NCBI RefSeq assembly: GCF_008974245.1
Contig: NZ_BBZI01000006.1
Coordinates: forward strand, 595,125-659,124
Length of the DNA: 64,000 nucleotides
DNA from: Streptomyces abyssomicinicus
GTDB taxonomy: Bacteria; Actinomycetota; Actinomycetes; Streptomycetales; Streptomycetaceae
Reading direction: 5' to 3'
A program made the translations under genes and the position numbers. The notes beneath the pieces are model-generated. The model saw only the letters and a program-made list of their open reading frames with translations. It did no database searches and was not told the DNA's origin. Positions 50,721 through 58,855 of the stretch are shown here, piece by piece. Position 1 is the stretch's first letter. The number at the start of each line of letters is the position of its first letter.

Positions 50721-51410
50721 TCAGCCGTCGCGCCGCGCGCAGCCGGCCAGGTGGTCGTTGGTGAGACCGCAGGCCTGGAGCAGCGCGTAGGCGGTGGTGG
50801 GGCCCACGAACCGCAGGCCGCGGCGCTTGAGCTCCTTGGCCAGCGCCGTGGACTCCGCCGTCACCGCGGGGACCTCGGCGAGGGTGCGCGGGGCCGGACG
50901 GGGAGCGGGGGCGTACGACCAGATCAGCTCGTCGAGCTCGCCCGGCTTCCACCCGGCCAGCACCTTGGCGTTGGCGAGCGTGGCGTCGATCTTGGCCCGG
51001 TTGCGGATGATCCCCTGGTCGGCGAGCAGCCGGGTCCGGTCCTCCTCGGTGAAGGCGGCCACCTCGGCGATCCGGAACCCGGCGAAGGCGGCCCGGAACC
51101 CGGCGCGGCGGCGCAGGATGGTCAGCCAGGAGAGCCCGGACTGGAAGGCCTCCAGGCACAGCCGTTCGAAGAGGGCGTCGTCGCCGTGGACCGGACGGCC
51201 CCATTCCTCGTCGTGGTAGGCGAGGTAGTCGGGGGTCGAGAGCCCCCAGGGACAGCGCGGCAGGCCGTCGGGGCCGGGCAGTGCCCCGGACGCGGACGGC
51301 GCGGCGCCGGGCTCGGGGGCGGCGCCGGGGGCGGCCCCCGGGGCCGCCCCGGGGACGTCCTGCGCCGTGGAGCCGTCGGCGGGCGTGGGTGCGGGCTCGG
51401 CGGCGCTCAC
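50721..51410 (-). CDS. tag: DNA-3-methyladenine glycosylase I
   Basis: Base-excision repair glycosylase that removes 3-methyladenine. The GTG at 51410 gives 229 residues, with an Ala/Pro/Gly-rich N-terminal extension of ~50 residues before the conserved core. Zinc ligands of TagI are visible: Cys in RCPWGL, His in AYHDEEWG, and the His and Cys in TNDHLAGC at the C-terminus. The substrate-pocket motifs FERLCLEAFQSGLSWLTIL and GPTTAYALLQACG are also typical. Its start overlaps the stop of the DivIVA-like gene as GTGA, so the two are coupled, as in M. tuberculosis (Rv1209-Rv1210 tagA). Confidence 0.94.
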   Translation of the reverse strand: MSAAEPAPTPADGSTAQDVPGAAPGAAPGAAPEPGAAPSASGALPGPDGLPRCPWGLSTPDYLAYHDEEWGRPVHGDDALFERLCLEAFQSGLSWLTILRRRAGFRAAFAGFRIAEVAAFTEEDRTRLLADQGIIRNRAKIDATLANAKVLAGWKPGELDELIWSYAPAPRPAPRTLAEVPAVTAESTALAKELKRRGLRFVGPTTAYALLQACGLTNDHLAGCARRDG

Positions 51411-51949
51411 CGGGTCTCGCCCGGACCGGCCCACCCGTGGCCCTCGCGCCGCGGGTCCGGGCCGGAGGTCCCGGCGCCGTCCACCGTCCCGTCCGGCTTC
51501 TCGTCCACCGTCCCGTCCGGCTTCTGGCCGTCCCGAGCCTCCGCCCGGTCCTCCTCCCGCGCCTCCGCCGGCGCCTTCCTCAGCGCGTCCTTCTCCCCCT
51601 CCCGCTCCTCCTCGTCCGCCCGCACCGCGAGCAGCGTCGCCCGGGCCGCGTCCGCGCGGACGGTGTCCAGGGCGGACTCCAGTGCGGCGATGCGCTCGTC
51701 GCGCACGGTGAGCTCGTGGGTCAGACGGGTGAGCGCGTCGTCCACGTCACCCATCCGGTAGCCGCGCAGGGCCGGCGGGAAGCGCAGCTGCTCCACGTCC
51801 CGCACCGTCGCCGCACGGTGCGGGGGCAGCGGGTCGTGCAGACGGTCCGGCGGCGCGTCGGGAAGGACAGGGCGGTCACCGCCGCCGACGACGGCCAACG
51901 TGGTCGCGCTCACCACCACGGCGAGCGCGACGACCAGGAAGAGGAACAT
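51407..51949 (-). CDS. DivIVA-domain-like membrane-anchored protein
   Basis: A 180-residue protein. It begins with a membrane segment (FLFLVVALAVVVSATTLAV), then a linker and the short DivIVA-like motif FPPALRGYRMGDVDDALTRL with a following coiled coil (LTVRDERIAALESALDTV). The C-terminal half is charged and disordered and includes a duplicated KPDGTVD unit. DivIVA-type motifs bind curved membrane or organise polar growth; here the motif is isolated, so a scaffold role in cell-wall growth is only a guess. No strong ribosome site precedes the ATG at 51949. It is translated in coupling with tag. Confidence 0.82.
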   Translation of the reverse strand: MFLFLVVALAVVVSATTLAVVGGGDRPVLPDAPPDRLHDPLPPHRAATVRDVEQLRFPPALRGYRMGDVDDALTRLTHELTVRDERIAALESALDTVRADAARATLLAVRADEEEREGEKDALRKAPAEAREEDRAEARDGQKPDGTVDEKPDGTVDGAGTSGPDPRREGHGWAGPGETR

Positions 51950-52069
51950 TGCCAAGGCTGCGGCCCCCCGCGTGTCGAAGTTGCCAGGGGTCCGATCGTG
52001 CCATGCCTCCGGGGCGGTTAGGGTCGCAGACAGCCGAAGACCGGACGTAGAGGAAAGAGGCCGTACGGG

Positions 52070-52930
52070 ATGCTCAGGCTGGGCAGGCGTGAGTTCGACA
52101 CGCACGAGCCGGTGATCATGGCCATCGTGAACCGGACGCCGGACTCCTTCTACGACCGGGGCGCCACCTTCGCCGACGAGCCGGCGCTCGCCCGGGTGGA
52201 GCAGGCGGTGGCCGAGGGCGCCGCGATCATCGACATCGGCGGCGTGAAGGCGGGGCCGGGCGAGGAGGTCGGCGCCGAGGAGGAGGCCCGCCGCACGGTC
52301 GGTTTCGTGGCCGAGGTGCGCCGCCGGTTCCCCGACGTGGTGATCAGCGTGGACACCTGGCGGCACGAGGTCGGCGAGGCGGTCTGCGAGGCCGGGGCCG
52401 ACCTGCTGAACGACGCCTGGGGCGGCGTCGACCCCAGGCTGGCCGAGGTGGCGGCCCGGTACCGGGTGGGTCTGGTGTGCACGCACGCCGGCGGGGCGGA
52501 GCCGCGGACCCGGCCGCACCGGGTGGTCTACGACGACGTGATGGCGGACATCCTGAAGGTCACCGTGGGGCTGGCCGAGCGGGCGGTGTCCCTGGGCGTG
52601 CCCCGCGAGTCGGTGCTGATCGACCCGGGGCACGACTTCGGGAAGAACACCCGGCACAGCCTGGAGGCGACCCGCCGGCTCGGCGAGATGACGGCCACCG
52701 GCTGGCCGGTGCTGGTCTCGCTCTCCAACAAGGACTTCGTCGGCGAGACCCTGGACCGGCCGGTCAAGGAGCGGCTGCTGGGCACACTGGCGACGACCGC
52801 GGTCTCGGCCTGGCTGGGCGCCCAGGTGTACCGGGTGCACGAGGTCGCGGAGACCCGGCAGGTGCTGGACATGGTGGCCTCGATCGCGGGACACCGCCCG
52901 CCGGCCGTGGCCCGCCGCGGCCTGGCCTGA
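52070..52930 (+). CDS. Dihydropteroate synthase family protein (FolP2-like)
   Basis: A 286-residue TIM-barrel protein of the DHPS family. It carries the pterin-binding signatures in altered form: IVNRTPDSFYDRG (the usual N-T-P-D-S-F), IIDIGGVKAGPG instead of the D-I-G-G-E-S-T-R-P loop, VISVDTWRHEV, and NDAWGG, and it ends with VYRVHEVAETRQVLDM. The substituted second loop marks it as the FolP2 paralogue, which in mycobacteria lacks detectable dihydropteroate synthase activity. AAAGAGG stands upstream of the ATG. Neighbours tag and the LOG protein match the M. tuberculosis order (Rv1205-Rv1210). I would not assign it to folate synthesis without evidence. Confidence 0.88.
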   Translation: MLRLGRREFDTHEPVIMAIVNRTPDSFYDRGATFADEPALARVEQAVAEGAAIIDIGGVKAGPGEEVGAEEEARRTVGFVAEVRRRFPDVVISVDTWRHEVGEAVCEAGADLLNDAWGGVDPRLAEVAARYRVGLVCTHAGGAEPRTRPHRVVYDDVMADILKVTVGLAERAVSLGVPRESVLIDPGHDFGKNTRHSLEATRRLGEMTATGWPVLVSLSNKDFVGETLDRPVKERLLGTLATTAVSAWLGAQVYRVHEVAETRQVLDMVASIAGHRPPAVARRGLA

Positions 52931-52948
52931 CGGCCCGGCCCGGCCGTC

Positions 52949-52969
52949 GGGCGGCCCCTCAGGCCGCCC
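52949..52969. terminator. Hairpin between convergent folP2-like and LOG genes
   Basis: GGGCGGCC / GGCCGCCC, 8-bp stem with a CCTCA loop; its right arm overlaps the last codons of the LOG gene. Confidence 0.45.
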
Positions 52970-53801
52970 CGGCGCCGGGTCCGGCGGCCTCGTGGTCCGC
53001 CGCCTCGCGGGCGGGGTCCGCCACCTCGCGGGAGAGCAGGGCGACCGCCTCGTCGACGTCGTCGGTGAGGTGGAAGAGGTCCAGGTCGCGTTCGGCGCAC
53101 TTGCCGTCGGCGACCAGGGTGGACTTGATCCAGTCGACCAGCCCGCCCCAGTGCGCGGTGCCGAACAGGACGATCGGGAAACGGGTCACCTTGCCCGTCT
53201 GGACCAGGGTGAGGGCCTCGAAGAGCTCGTCGAGGGTGCCCATCCCGCCGGGCAGGACGACGAAGCCGCGCGAGTACTTCACGAAGCAGGTCTTGCGGGC
53301 GAAGAAGTACCGGAAGTTCAGCCCGATGTCGCAGTAAGGGTTGAGACCGGTCTCGAAGGGCAGCTCGATGCCCAGGCCCACGGAGACGCCTCCGCCCTCC
53401 TGGGCGCCCTTGTTGGCGGCCTCCATGGCGCCCGGGCCGCCTCCCGTGATCACCGCCCAGCCGGCCTCGGCCAGCGCCCGGCCCAGCCGGACGCCCGCCT
53501 CGTACTCGGCGGATCCGGGGCTGGTGCGGGCCGAGCCGAAGACACTGACCGCGTGCGGCAGCCCGGACAGCGCACGGAAGCCCTCACCGAATTCCGCCTG
53601 GATCCGGGCGACCTGCCAGGCGTCGCGTTCGGTCCAGCCGGACGCGCCGTCCGGGTCGAGCAGTCTTCGGTCGCTGTCCCCCGCGCGGCCGGGCGCCCGG
53701 TCCGCGGGAGTGGCCTCGACCGGGTCGAGGCCCTGCAGCAGGTATCCGAGCCGCTCGTCGCGCACCGATACCTGTGTTCCCTCGGAGTTGCCTGTGGTCA
53801 T
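52959..53801 (-). CDS. LOG family protein (TIGR00730 Rossmann fold)
   Basis: A 280-residue protein with the lonely-guy fold: VSVFGSART at the first strand, GGGPGAMEAANKGAQE (nucleotide binding) and PGGMGTLDELFEALT (catalytic Arg/Glu region of the family). Enzymes of this type cleave nucleotide 5'-monophosphates into base and ribose phosphate, including cytokinin precursors; Rv1205 of M. tuberculosis makes cytokinins. The ~80 residues before the fold, with YLLQGLDPVEATPAD, are variable. GGAG lies six bases before the ATG at 53801. An AT-richer patch (about 53843-53865) upstream should be its promoter. Confidence 0.9.
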   Translation of the reverse strand: MTTGNSEGTQVSVRDERLGYLLQGLDPVEATPADRAPGRAGDSDRRLLDPDGASGWTERDAWQVARIQAEFGEGFRALSGLPHAVSVFGSARTSPGSAEYEAGVRLGRALAEAGWAVITGGGPGAMEAANKGAQEGGGVSVGLGIELPFETGLNPYCDIGLNFRYFFARKTCFVKYSRGFVVLPGGMGTLDELFEALTLVQTGKVTRFPIVLFGTAHWGGLVDWIKSTLVADGKCAERDLDLFHLTDDVDEAVALLSREVADPAREAADHEAAGPGAGAA

Positions 53802-53953
53802 GGGCTCTCCTCTCCGTGACGGGTTCTCCGCGTCCTTTGCAAAGATTAGATCTACGCGGGTTACCCACTGGGGACGCGAACATGTCCGTCGTGTGCCGTC
53901 CGGTACCCGTTTCGGTGCGAATTTCGTACCCGCGCGGGAGCGGGGGACCTCGC

Positions 53954-55033
53954 TCAGGCGGTCAGCCAGTCCCGCAGCCGGCGCTCGGCCTCGGGGATCA
54001 TCGACGCCAGGACCCGCTCGTCCCGCTTGTGGGCGAGCAGCGGGTTGCCGGGCCCGTAGTTGACGGCCGGGACGCCCAGGGCGCTGAACCGGGAGACGTC
54101 GGTCCAGCCGAACTTCGGCTGCGGGGTGCCGCCGACGGCCTCGATGAAGGCGCGCGCCGCCGGGTGGGAGAGGCCGGGGAGGGCGCCGGGGCTGTGGTCG
54201 TCGACCACGAACTCCTCGATCGGGCAGCCCTCGAAGACCTCGCGGACGTGCGCGATCGCCTCCTGCTCGTCCCGGTCGGGGGCGTACCGGAAGTTGACGG
54301 TCACGGTGCACAGGTCGGGGATGACGTTGCCCGCCACTCCCCCCTCGACGGCCACCGCGTTCAGGCCCTCGCGGTACTCCAGGCCGTCGATCACCGGGCG
54401 GCGCGGCTCGTAGGCGGCCAGGCGCTCCAGGATCGGGGCGGCGGCGTGGATGGCGTTGGCGCCCATCCAGGAGCGCGCGGAGTGGGCCCGCTCCCCCTTG
54501 GTGCGCAGCTTGACCCGCAGGGTGCCCTGGCAGCCGCCCTCGACCTGGCCGTCGGTGGGCTCCAGCAGGACGGCGAAGTCGCCCTCCAGCCAGTCGGGGT
54601 GGGCGGCGGCCACATGGCCGAGGCCGTTGAGGTGGGCGGCGACCTCTTCGTTGTCGTAGAAGACGAAGGTGAGGTCCCGGTTGGGCTCCGGCACCGTGGC
54701 GGCGATCCGCAGCTGCACGGCGACTCCGGACTTCATGTCGCAGGTGCCGCAGCCCCAGAGCACGCCCTCCTCGTCGAGCCGGGAGGGGACGTTCTCCGCG
54801 ATGGGCACCGTGTCGATGTGCCCGGCGAGCACGACCCGCTCGGAGCGGCCCAGGTAGGTGCGGGCCACCACGTTGTTGCCGTGCCGGTCGACGGAGAGGT
54901 GGGGCAGGGAGCGCAGCGCCGCCTCGATGGCGTCCGCCAGCGGCTTCTCGTCCCCGCTCTCGGAGGGGAGGTCGACGAGCCGCGCGGTCAGCCGGGCGGC
55001 GTCCAACGAAAGGTCCAGCGGGGTTTCGGCCAT
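53954..55033 (-). CDS. dapE: Succinyl-diaminopimelate desuccinylase
   Basis: M20 zinc enzyme of lysine/diaminopimelate synthesis, converting N-succinyl-LL-DAP to LL-DAP and succinate. From the ATG at 55033 it has 359 residues. Metal sites: AGHIDTVP (His and Asp), CGTCDMKSG (bridging Asp), DNEEVAAHLNGL (catalytic Glu pair), LLEPTDGQVEGG and the last histidine in GPGNPLLAHKRDE. The typical actinobacterial DapE motif GCQGTLRVKL is present. DapC, the transaminase that makes its substrate, is encoded 2.1 kb away on the same strand, so DAP supply for peptidoglycan is clustered here. It stands upstream and co-directional of the LOG gene. Confidence 0.95.
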   Translation of the reverse strand: MAETPLDLSLDAARLTARLVDLPSESGDEKPLADAIEAALRSLPHLSVDRHGNNVVARTYLGRSERVVLAGHIDTVPIAENVPSRLDEEGVLWGCGTCDMKSGVAVQLRIAATVPEPNRDLTFVFYDNEEVAAHLNGLGHVAAAHPDWLEGDFAVLLEPTDGQVEGGCQGTLRVKLRTKGERAHSARSWMGANAIHAAAPILERLAAYEPRRPVIDGLEYREGLNAVAVEGGVAGNVIPDLCTVTVNFRYAPDRDEQEAIAHVREVFEGCPIEEFVVDDHSPGALPGLSHPAARAFIEAVGGTPQPKFGWTDVSRFSALGVPAVNYGPGNPLLAHKRDERVLASMIPEAERRLRDWLTA

Positions 55034-55119
55034 GGCCCCGACCTTAACCCGCACCCGATGGCGAGAGGTTGTCCACAGGGGCTCGGGCAGGAGGACGCAC
55101 CTCCGTTACCGTGTTACCC

Positions 55120-56130
55120 GTGACAGAGACGTCAACCGCCCCCAAGCGTCGTGGTCGCCTCTTCCGTTACGGGGCGGCCCTGATGGTGCTGTTCTCCCTC
55201 GCGGGCTACGTCGCCACCCGGAACCTGCACGGTGGCGGAGCCGGTCCTTCCGGACCGGGCTGCGAGGTGGTCGCCTCGGGTGGACGGGGTGAGCCCGCCC
55301 GGTACGCGTTCACGCCCGAGCAGGCGGTGAACGCCGCCACCATCACCGCCGTGGGCACGGCGCGCGGCCTGCCCGAGCGCGCCGTCACCATCGCCCTGGC
55401 CACCGCGCTCCAGGAATCCTCGCTGCGCAACATCCGCTACGGCGACCGGGACTCCCTCGGCCTCTTCCAGCAGCGGCCCTCGCAGGGCTGGGGAACGCCG
55501 AAGGAGATCATGGACCCGGCGTACTCGGCCGGACAGTTCTACGACCACCTGGTGAAGGTGCCGGACTACACCGAGCTGCCGCTGACGGTGGCCGCCCAGG
55601 AGGTGCAGCGCAGCGGTTTCCCGGACGCCTACGCCAAGCACGAGCCGGACGCCGCGCTGATGGCTTCGGCCCTCACCGGGCGCAGCGCGGCCACGCTGAC
55701 CTGCTCGGGCCGCCCCGCACCGGACGCGCAGGCCGGGCCGGACGCGGTGCGTGCGGCGCTGACCCGGGACTTCGGCACCGAGGTGCTGGGGACGGCCGCG
55801 GCCGAGGTCGCCGGGGACGGGGCGGCAAGCCGCGGGGAGAGCGGGTCGCGGGACCGGGCGGCGCGGGTGTCCGCGGCGTCGGGTTCGCCGTCGTCGGCGG
55901 CCGGGCGGACGGTGACGGTTCCGGTGGCGGAGCCCGGTGCCCGGCAGCGGGGCTGGCAGTTCGCCCACTGGGCGGTGGCCAATGCCTCCTCCCTGGCGAT
56001 CGAGCGGGTCTCCTACGCGGGGCGGGAGTGGACTGCGGGCCAGGCGTCGTGGGGCGACGCCACCGCCGGCTCGGCGGGCGCGCACGGCTCGCCCGGCGCC
56101 GGGCAGGTCCGGATCGTGACGTCCCGCTAG
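55120..56130 (+). CDS. Membrane-anchored lysozyme/transglycosylase-like protein
   Basis: A protein of about 336 residues with an N-terminal membrane anchor (YGAALMVLFSLAGYVAT at about 15-31) and an outer domain with the pattern of a lysozyme-like fold: TIALATALQESSLRN, where the Glu would be the catalytic acid, followed by DSLGLFQQRPSQGWG and AGQFYDHLVKVPDY. This matches goose-lysozyme or lytic-transglycosylase signatures, so cleavage of peptidoglycan is likely. Older annotations of homologues call it a heavy metal transporter, which the sequence does not support. The last 100 residues are repetitive Ala/Gly/Ser. Start choice: GTG at 55120; other GTGs lie just upstream and no ribosome site is evident. 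Confidence 0.75.
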   Translation: MTETSTAPKRRGRLFRYGAALMVLFSLAGYVATRNLHGGGAGPSGPGCEVVASGGRGEPARYAFTPEQAVNAATITAVGTARGLPERAVTIALATALQESSLRNIRYGDRDSLGLFQQRPSQGWGTPKEIMDPAYSAGQFYDHLVKVPDYTELPLTVAAQEVQRSGFPDAYAKHEPDAALMASALTGRSAATLTCSGRPAPDAQAGPDAVRAALTRDFGTEVLGTAAAEVAGDGAASRGESGSRDRAARVSAASGSPSSAAGRTVTVPVAEPGARQRGWQFAHWAVANASSLAIERVSYAGREWTAGQASWGDATAGSAGAHGSPGAGQVRIVTSR

Positions 56131-56583
56131 GGCCGCCCGCCGCCGCATGCCACCGGCGGGAGCGGCGCCGGCCCGGCGAGGAGTACGGACAGCGGCCGAC
56201 TCGGCACGGGCGCGTGCCGCGCAGGCGCGTGCCGCAGGCACGCGAGCCGCACAGGCGCGTATCGCACAGGCGCGCTGGGCGTCACCCGGTGGGGCCAACT
56301 CCGCGCCCACCGCACGGCACGGGACCGCGCTTTTCGCACTGATGGCGCACCTCGCCCCGGATTCGTTGCCACAAGGGCGGCGGAAGGTTTCCGCAGCGCG
56401 CCACGCCGCGCCCGGAACGTCCCGTTCCGTCCGCAGCCGATAATGCGACGCATTGCCAACTCTTTACACCGGCGGTCCGCAACCTTCCCCGGGCCCGGCC
56501 CGTAATCACTGCGTCCGCCTCGCCCGATCCGCACCTGGCGGCCGCCCCCGCGGGTGGCCGTGGATCGCAACGTAAGGAGCACC
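56131..56583. other. 453-base gap with repeats and two palindromes
   Basis: No gene supported. The first part has GCGCGT-type units (CAGGCGCGT at about 56222, 56252 and 56267) and an 8-bp hairpin CGCGTGCC / GGCACGCG (56226-56244). The second part has two palindromes close together, CGGAACG-TCC-CGTTCCG (56413-56429) and AATGCG-A-CGCATT (56442-56454), ahead of the secreted-protein gene. Confidence 0.55.
56413..56454. promoter_or_regulatory. Paired palindromes upstream of the secreted-protein gene
   Basis: Perfect 7-bp arms with 3-base spacer (56413-56429) and perfect 6-bp arms with 1-base spacer (56442-56454). They lie 130-170 bases before the start codon and could be operators for the same or different regulators. 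Confidence 0.4.
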
Positions 56584-56988
56584 ATGTCCCCCTCCCTGAC
56601 CCGCCGTATCGCCCGTGCCGCGCTGCTCGTCGCCGCGGGAGCCGCACCCGTCGTCGGAGCGGCCGGCGCCGCGCACGCCGCCCCCGCCGCCCCGGACCTG
56701 GCTCCGCTGTCGGCGCTGGACGGCGCCGGTGAGCTGGGCTCCACCCTGGACGGCGTGACCTCGCACGTGACCGGTCTCGCGGGCCAGGCCGGCGGCGAGG
56801 CGGTCAAGGGCGGTACCAAGGCCGCCGAGGGCGGCACGTCGATGGCGAAGAACGCCGCCGAGGGCGCGCCGGACGTCCAGCAGGTGGTCGGTGGCGTCGC
56901 CGGGCAGGCGGGCCAGATGGTCGGCGGCGCGACCGGCGACCTGCCGGTCGGCAATCTCCCGGTCAGCACGCTGCCGCTGCCCGCCTGA
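56584..56988 (+). CDS. Small secreted protein
   Basis: A 134-residue exported protein. AAGGAG stands six bases before the ATG. The N-terminus is a Sec-type signal peptide (RRIARAALLVAAGAAPVVGA) with a probable cut after AHA. The mature part is rich in Gly, Ala and Val, with no cysteine or tryptophan, and has the repeated pattern VTGLAGQAGGEAVKGG / VVGGVAGQAGQMVGG, suggesting amphipathic or beta-rich assembly at the cell surface. It lacks the features of chaplins or rodlins. The family is unknown to me. A strong terminator follows 18 bases after the stop. Confidence 0.75.
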   Translation: MSPSLTRRIARAALLVAAGAAPVVGAAGAAHAAPAAPDLAPLSALDGAGELGSTLDGVTSHVTGLAGQAGGEAVKGGTKAAEGGTSMAKNAAEGAPDVQQVVGGVAGQAGQMVGGATGDLPVGNLPVSTLPLPA

Positions 56989-57006
56989 CGCCCTCCCGCA
57001 TCCGGC

Positions 57007-57044
57007 GGAAGGCCCCCGGCGCCGTACGGCGCTGGGGGCCTTCC
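57007..57044 (+). terminator. Terminator of the secreted-protein gene
   Basis: 17-bp stem with one G-T wobble (outer arms GGAAGGCCCCC / GGGGGCCTTCC) closed by a GTAC loop. Confidence 0.9.
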
Positions 57045-57113
57045 CGCGTCCGCGTCCTTGCCGAGCGCCGCGTCCCCGCGCGGCACGGGCTTCGGGGCGG
57101 CGGACGGCAGGCA

Positions 57114-57153
57114 CCGTGCCCCGGGCCGCCCGACCGGGCGGCCCGGGGCACGG
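57114..57153 (-). terminator. Terminator of dapC
   Basis: Perfect 18-bp stem (outer arms CCGTGCCCCGGG / CCCGGGGCACGG) with a GACC loop, 18 bases past the dapC stop. With the previous hairpin it separates two convergent genes. Confidence 0.9.
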
Positions 57154-57170
57154 CGCGCCATGGCGGGGCG

Positions 57171-58268
57171 TCAGCCCAGGCGGCTCGCCGCGGCGGCCAC
57201 CCGCTCGTCGGTGGCGGTGAACGCCACCCGGACGTGGCGCGCGCCGGCCGGGCCGTAGAAGTCGCCGGGGGCCACCAGGATGCCCAGCGAGGCGAGGTAC
57301 GCCACCGTGTCCCAGCAGGACTCGTCACGGGTCGCCCACAGGTACAGGCTGGCCTCGCTGTGCTCGATGCGGAAGCCGTGCCGTTCCAGCGCGCCGCGCA
57401 GCACCTCGCGCCGGGCCGCGTAGCGCTTGCGCTGCTCGGCCACGTGGGCGTCGTCGCCCAGCGCCGCCACCGTGGCGGCCTGGGTGGGCATGGAGGTCAT
57501 CATGCCGCCGTGCTTGCGCAGTTGCAGCAGCGGCATCAGCACCTCGGAGTCGCCCAGCAGGAACGCCGCCCGGTAGCCGGCCAGGTTGGACCGCTTGGAG
57601 AGCGAGTGGACGGCGACCAGGCCGTCGTACGAACCGCCGCAGACGTCGGGGTGGAGCACCGACACCGGGTCGGCCTCCCAGCCGAGCTCCAGGTAGCACT
57701 CGTCGGAGACGACCAGCACGCCGTGCTCACGCGCCCAGGCCACGATCCGGCGCAGCTCCTCCTTGGGCAGCACCCGGCCGGTCGGGTTGGACGGCGAGTT
57801 CAGCCACAGCAGCTTCAGGGGGCCCGGGTCCAGGTCCGTGGTCGGGTCGTCGTAGGCCAGGAAGTCGGCGCGGGCCAGCCGGGCGCCCACCTCGTACGTC
57901 GGGTAGGCCAGGCGCGGGAAGGCGACGGTGTCGCCGGGGCCCAGGCCCAGCTGGATCGGCAGCCAGGCCACCAGTTCCTTGGAGCCCACCACCGGCAGCA
58001 CGTTGCGGTGCGTCAGGTCCTGGGCGCCCAGTCGCCGGCCGGCCCAGCCGGTGATCGCGTCGCGCAGTGCGGGGGTTCCCCAGACCGTCGGGTAGCCGGG
58101 CGAGTCGGCCGCGTCGGCGAGCGCCTTCTGCACGAGGTCCGGCACCGGGTCGACCGGCGTGCCGACGGAGAGGTCGACGACGCCGTCCGGGTGCCCGGCG
58201 GCGGTCGCCTTGTAGGGCTCCAGCTTGTCCCAGGGGAAGTCCGGCAGACGGCTCACGAGCTCGGACAC
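57171..58268 (-). CDS. dapC: Succinyldiaminopimelate transaminase
   Basis: PLP-dependent class I/II aminotransferase of DAP/lysine synthesis that makes N-succinyl-LL-DAP. It has 365 residues, beginning with the actinobacterial DapC opening LPDFPWDKLEPY and VVDLSVGTPVDPVP. Cofactor contacts: SNPTGRVLP, VVSDECYLELGW, and the PLP lysine in SLSKRSNLAGYR; the C-terminal arginine that binds the substrate carboxylate is in RVAFTATDERV. It lies directly downstream of the 7Fe ferredoxin gene on the same strand, the same pair as M. tuberculosis Rv1177 fdxC-Rv1178, but here a terminator hairpin stands between them. Confidence 0.93.
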   Translation of the reverse strand: MSELVSRLPDFPWDKLEPYKATAAGHPDGVVDLSVGTPVDPVPDLVQKALADAADSPGYPTVWGTPALRDAITGWAGRRLGAQDLTHRNVLPVVGSKELVAWLPIQLGLGPGDTVAFPRLAYPTYEVGARLARADFLAYDDPTTDLDPGPLKLLWLNSPSNPTGRVLPKEELRRIVAWAREHGVLVVSDECYLELGWEADPVSVLHPDVCGGSYDGLVAVHSLSKRSNLAGYRAAFLLGDSEVLMPLLQLRKHGGMMTSMPTQAATVAALGDDAHVAEQRKRYAARREVLRGALERHGFRIEHSEASLYLWATRDESCWDTVAYLASLGILVAPGDFYGPAGARHVRVAFTATDERVAAAASRLG

Positions 58269-58321
58269 GGGTTCAGCTCACTTTCCTCACGCCGCGGACG
58301 GTGCGGCTGCGGCGGCGAACG

Positions 58322-58370
58322 CCTCGGTCCCGCAGGCGGCCGGTGCGTGGGCCGCCGTACGGGACCGAGG
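58322..58370 (-). terminator. Hairpin between ferredoxin and dapC
   Basis: Outer stem CCTCGGTCCCG / CGGGACCGAGG (11 bp) and inner stem GGCGGC / GCCGCC (6 bp), 25 bases past the ferredoxin stop and 53 bases before the dapC start. It probably attenuates or ends the ferredoxin transcript. Confidence 0.75.
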
Positions 58371-58394
58371 GGGAGATCACTCCTACGGGTTCCG

Positions 58395-58715
58395 CTACTG
58401 GTTCTGCGGGGGCAGCGCGGCGACGAACGGGTGGTCGCGCTCGATCAGGCCCAGCTTGCTGGCCCCGCCGGGAGAGCCGAGCTCGTCGAAGAACTCCACA
58501 TTGGCCTTGTAGTAGTCCTTCCACTCGTCCGGCGTGTCGTCCTCGTAGAAGATGGCCTCGACCGGGCAGACCGGCTCGCAGGCCCCGCAGTCGACGCACT
58601 CATCCGGGTGGATGTAGAGGGACCGCTGCCCCTCGTAGATGCAGTCGACCGGGCACTCCTCGATGCACGCCTTGTCCTTCACGTCGACACAAGGCTGCGC
58701 GATGACGTAGGTCAC
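58395..58715 (-). CDS. fdxA: 7Fe ferredoxin ([3Fe-4S][4Fe-4S])
   Basis: A 106-residue electron carrier. Cysteines 9, 17, 21 and 25 and the later CVDCGACEPVCP set provide ligands for one 3Fe-4S and one 4Fe-4S cluster, matching FdxA/FdxC ferredoxins. The C-terminal extension (YYKANVEFFDELGSPGG ... RDHPFVAALPP) is the family's usual helix. The GTG at 58715 gives the expected VTYVIAQPCVD opening, with GGAGG about ten bases upstream. The redox partner is unknown. It precedes dapC with only a hairpin between. Confidence 0.94.
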   Translation of the reverse strand: MTYVIAQPCVDVKDKACIEECPVDCIYEGQRSLYIHPDECVDCGACEPVCPVEAIFYEDDTPDEWKDYYKANVEFFDELGSPGGASKLGLIERDHPFVAALPPQNQ

Positions 58716-58855
58716 GCTGTCGTTCCTCCTCGATAGGGCGCTGGCGGGCCTCCACAGGCTCCGCCGCCTGGCGCGCGGGAGCGCGGCGTCGTCGATGCCC
58801 GCCCCTAGTATCTCCACTTCGGGACCCGAACCGAACACGAGGGGTGAACCGACCC

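Noticed and set aside
55120..56130. Heavy metal transporter
   Set aside because: Only one membrane anchor, no metal-binding motif; the outer domain looks lysozyme-like.
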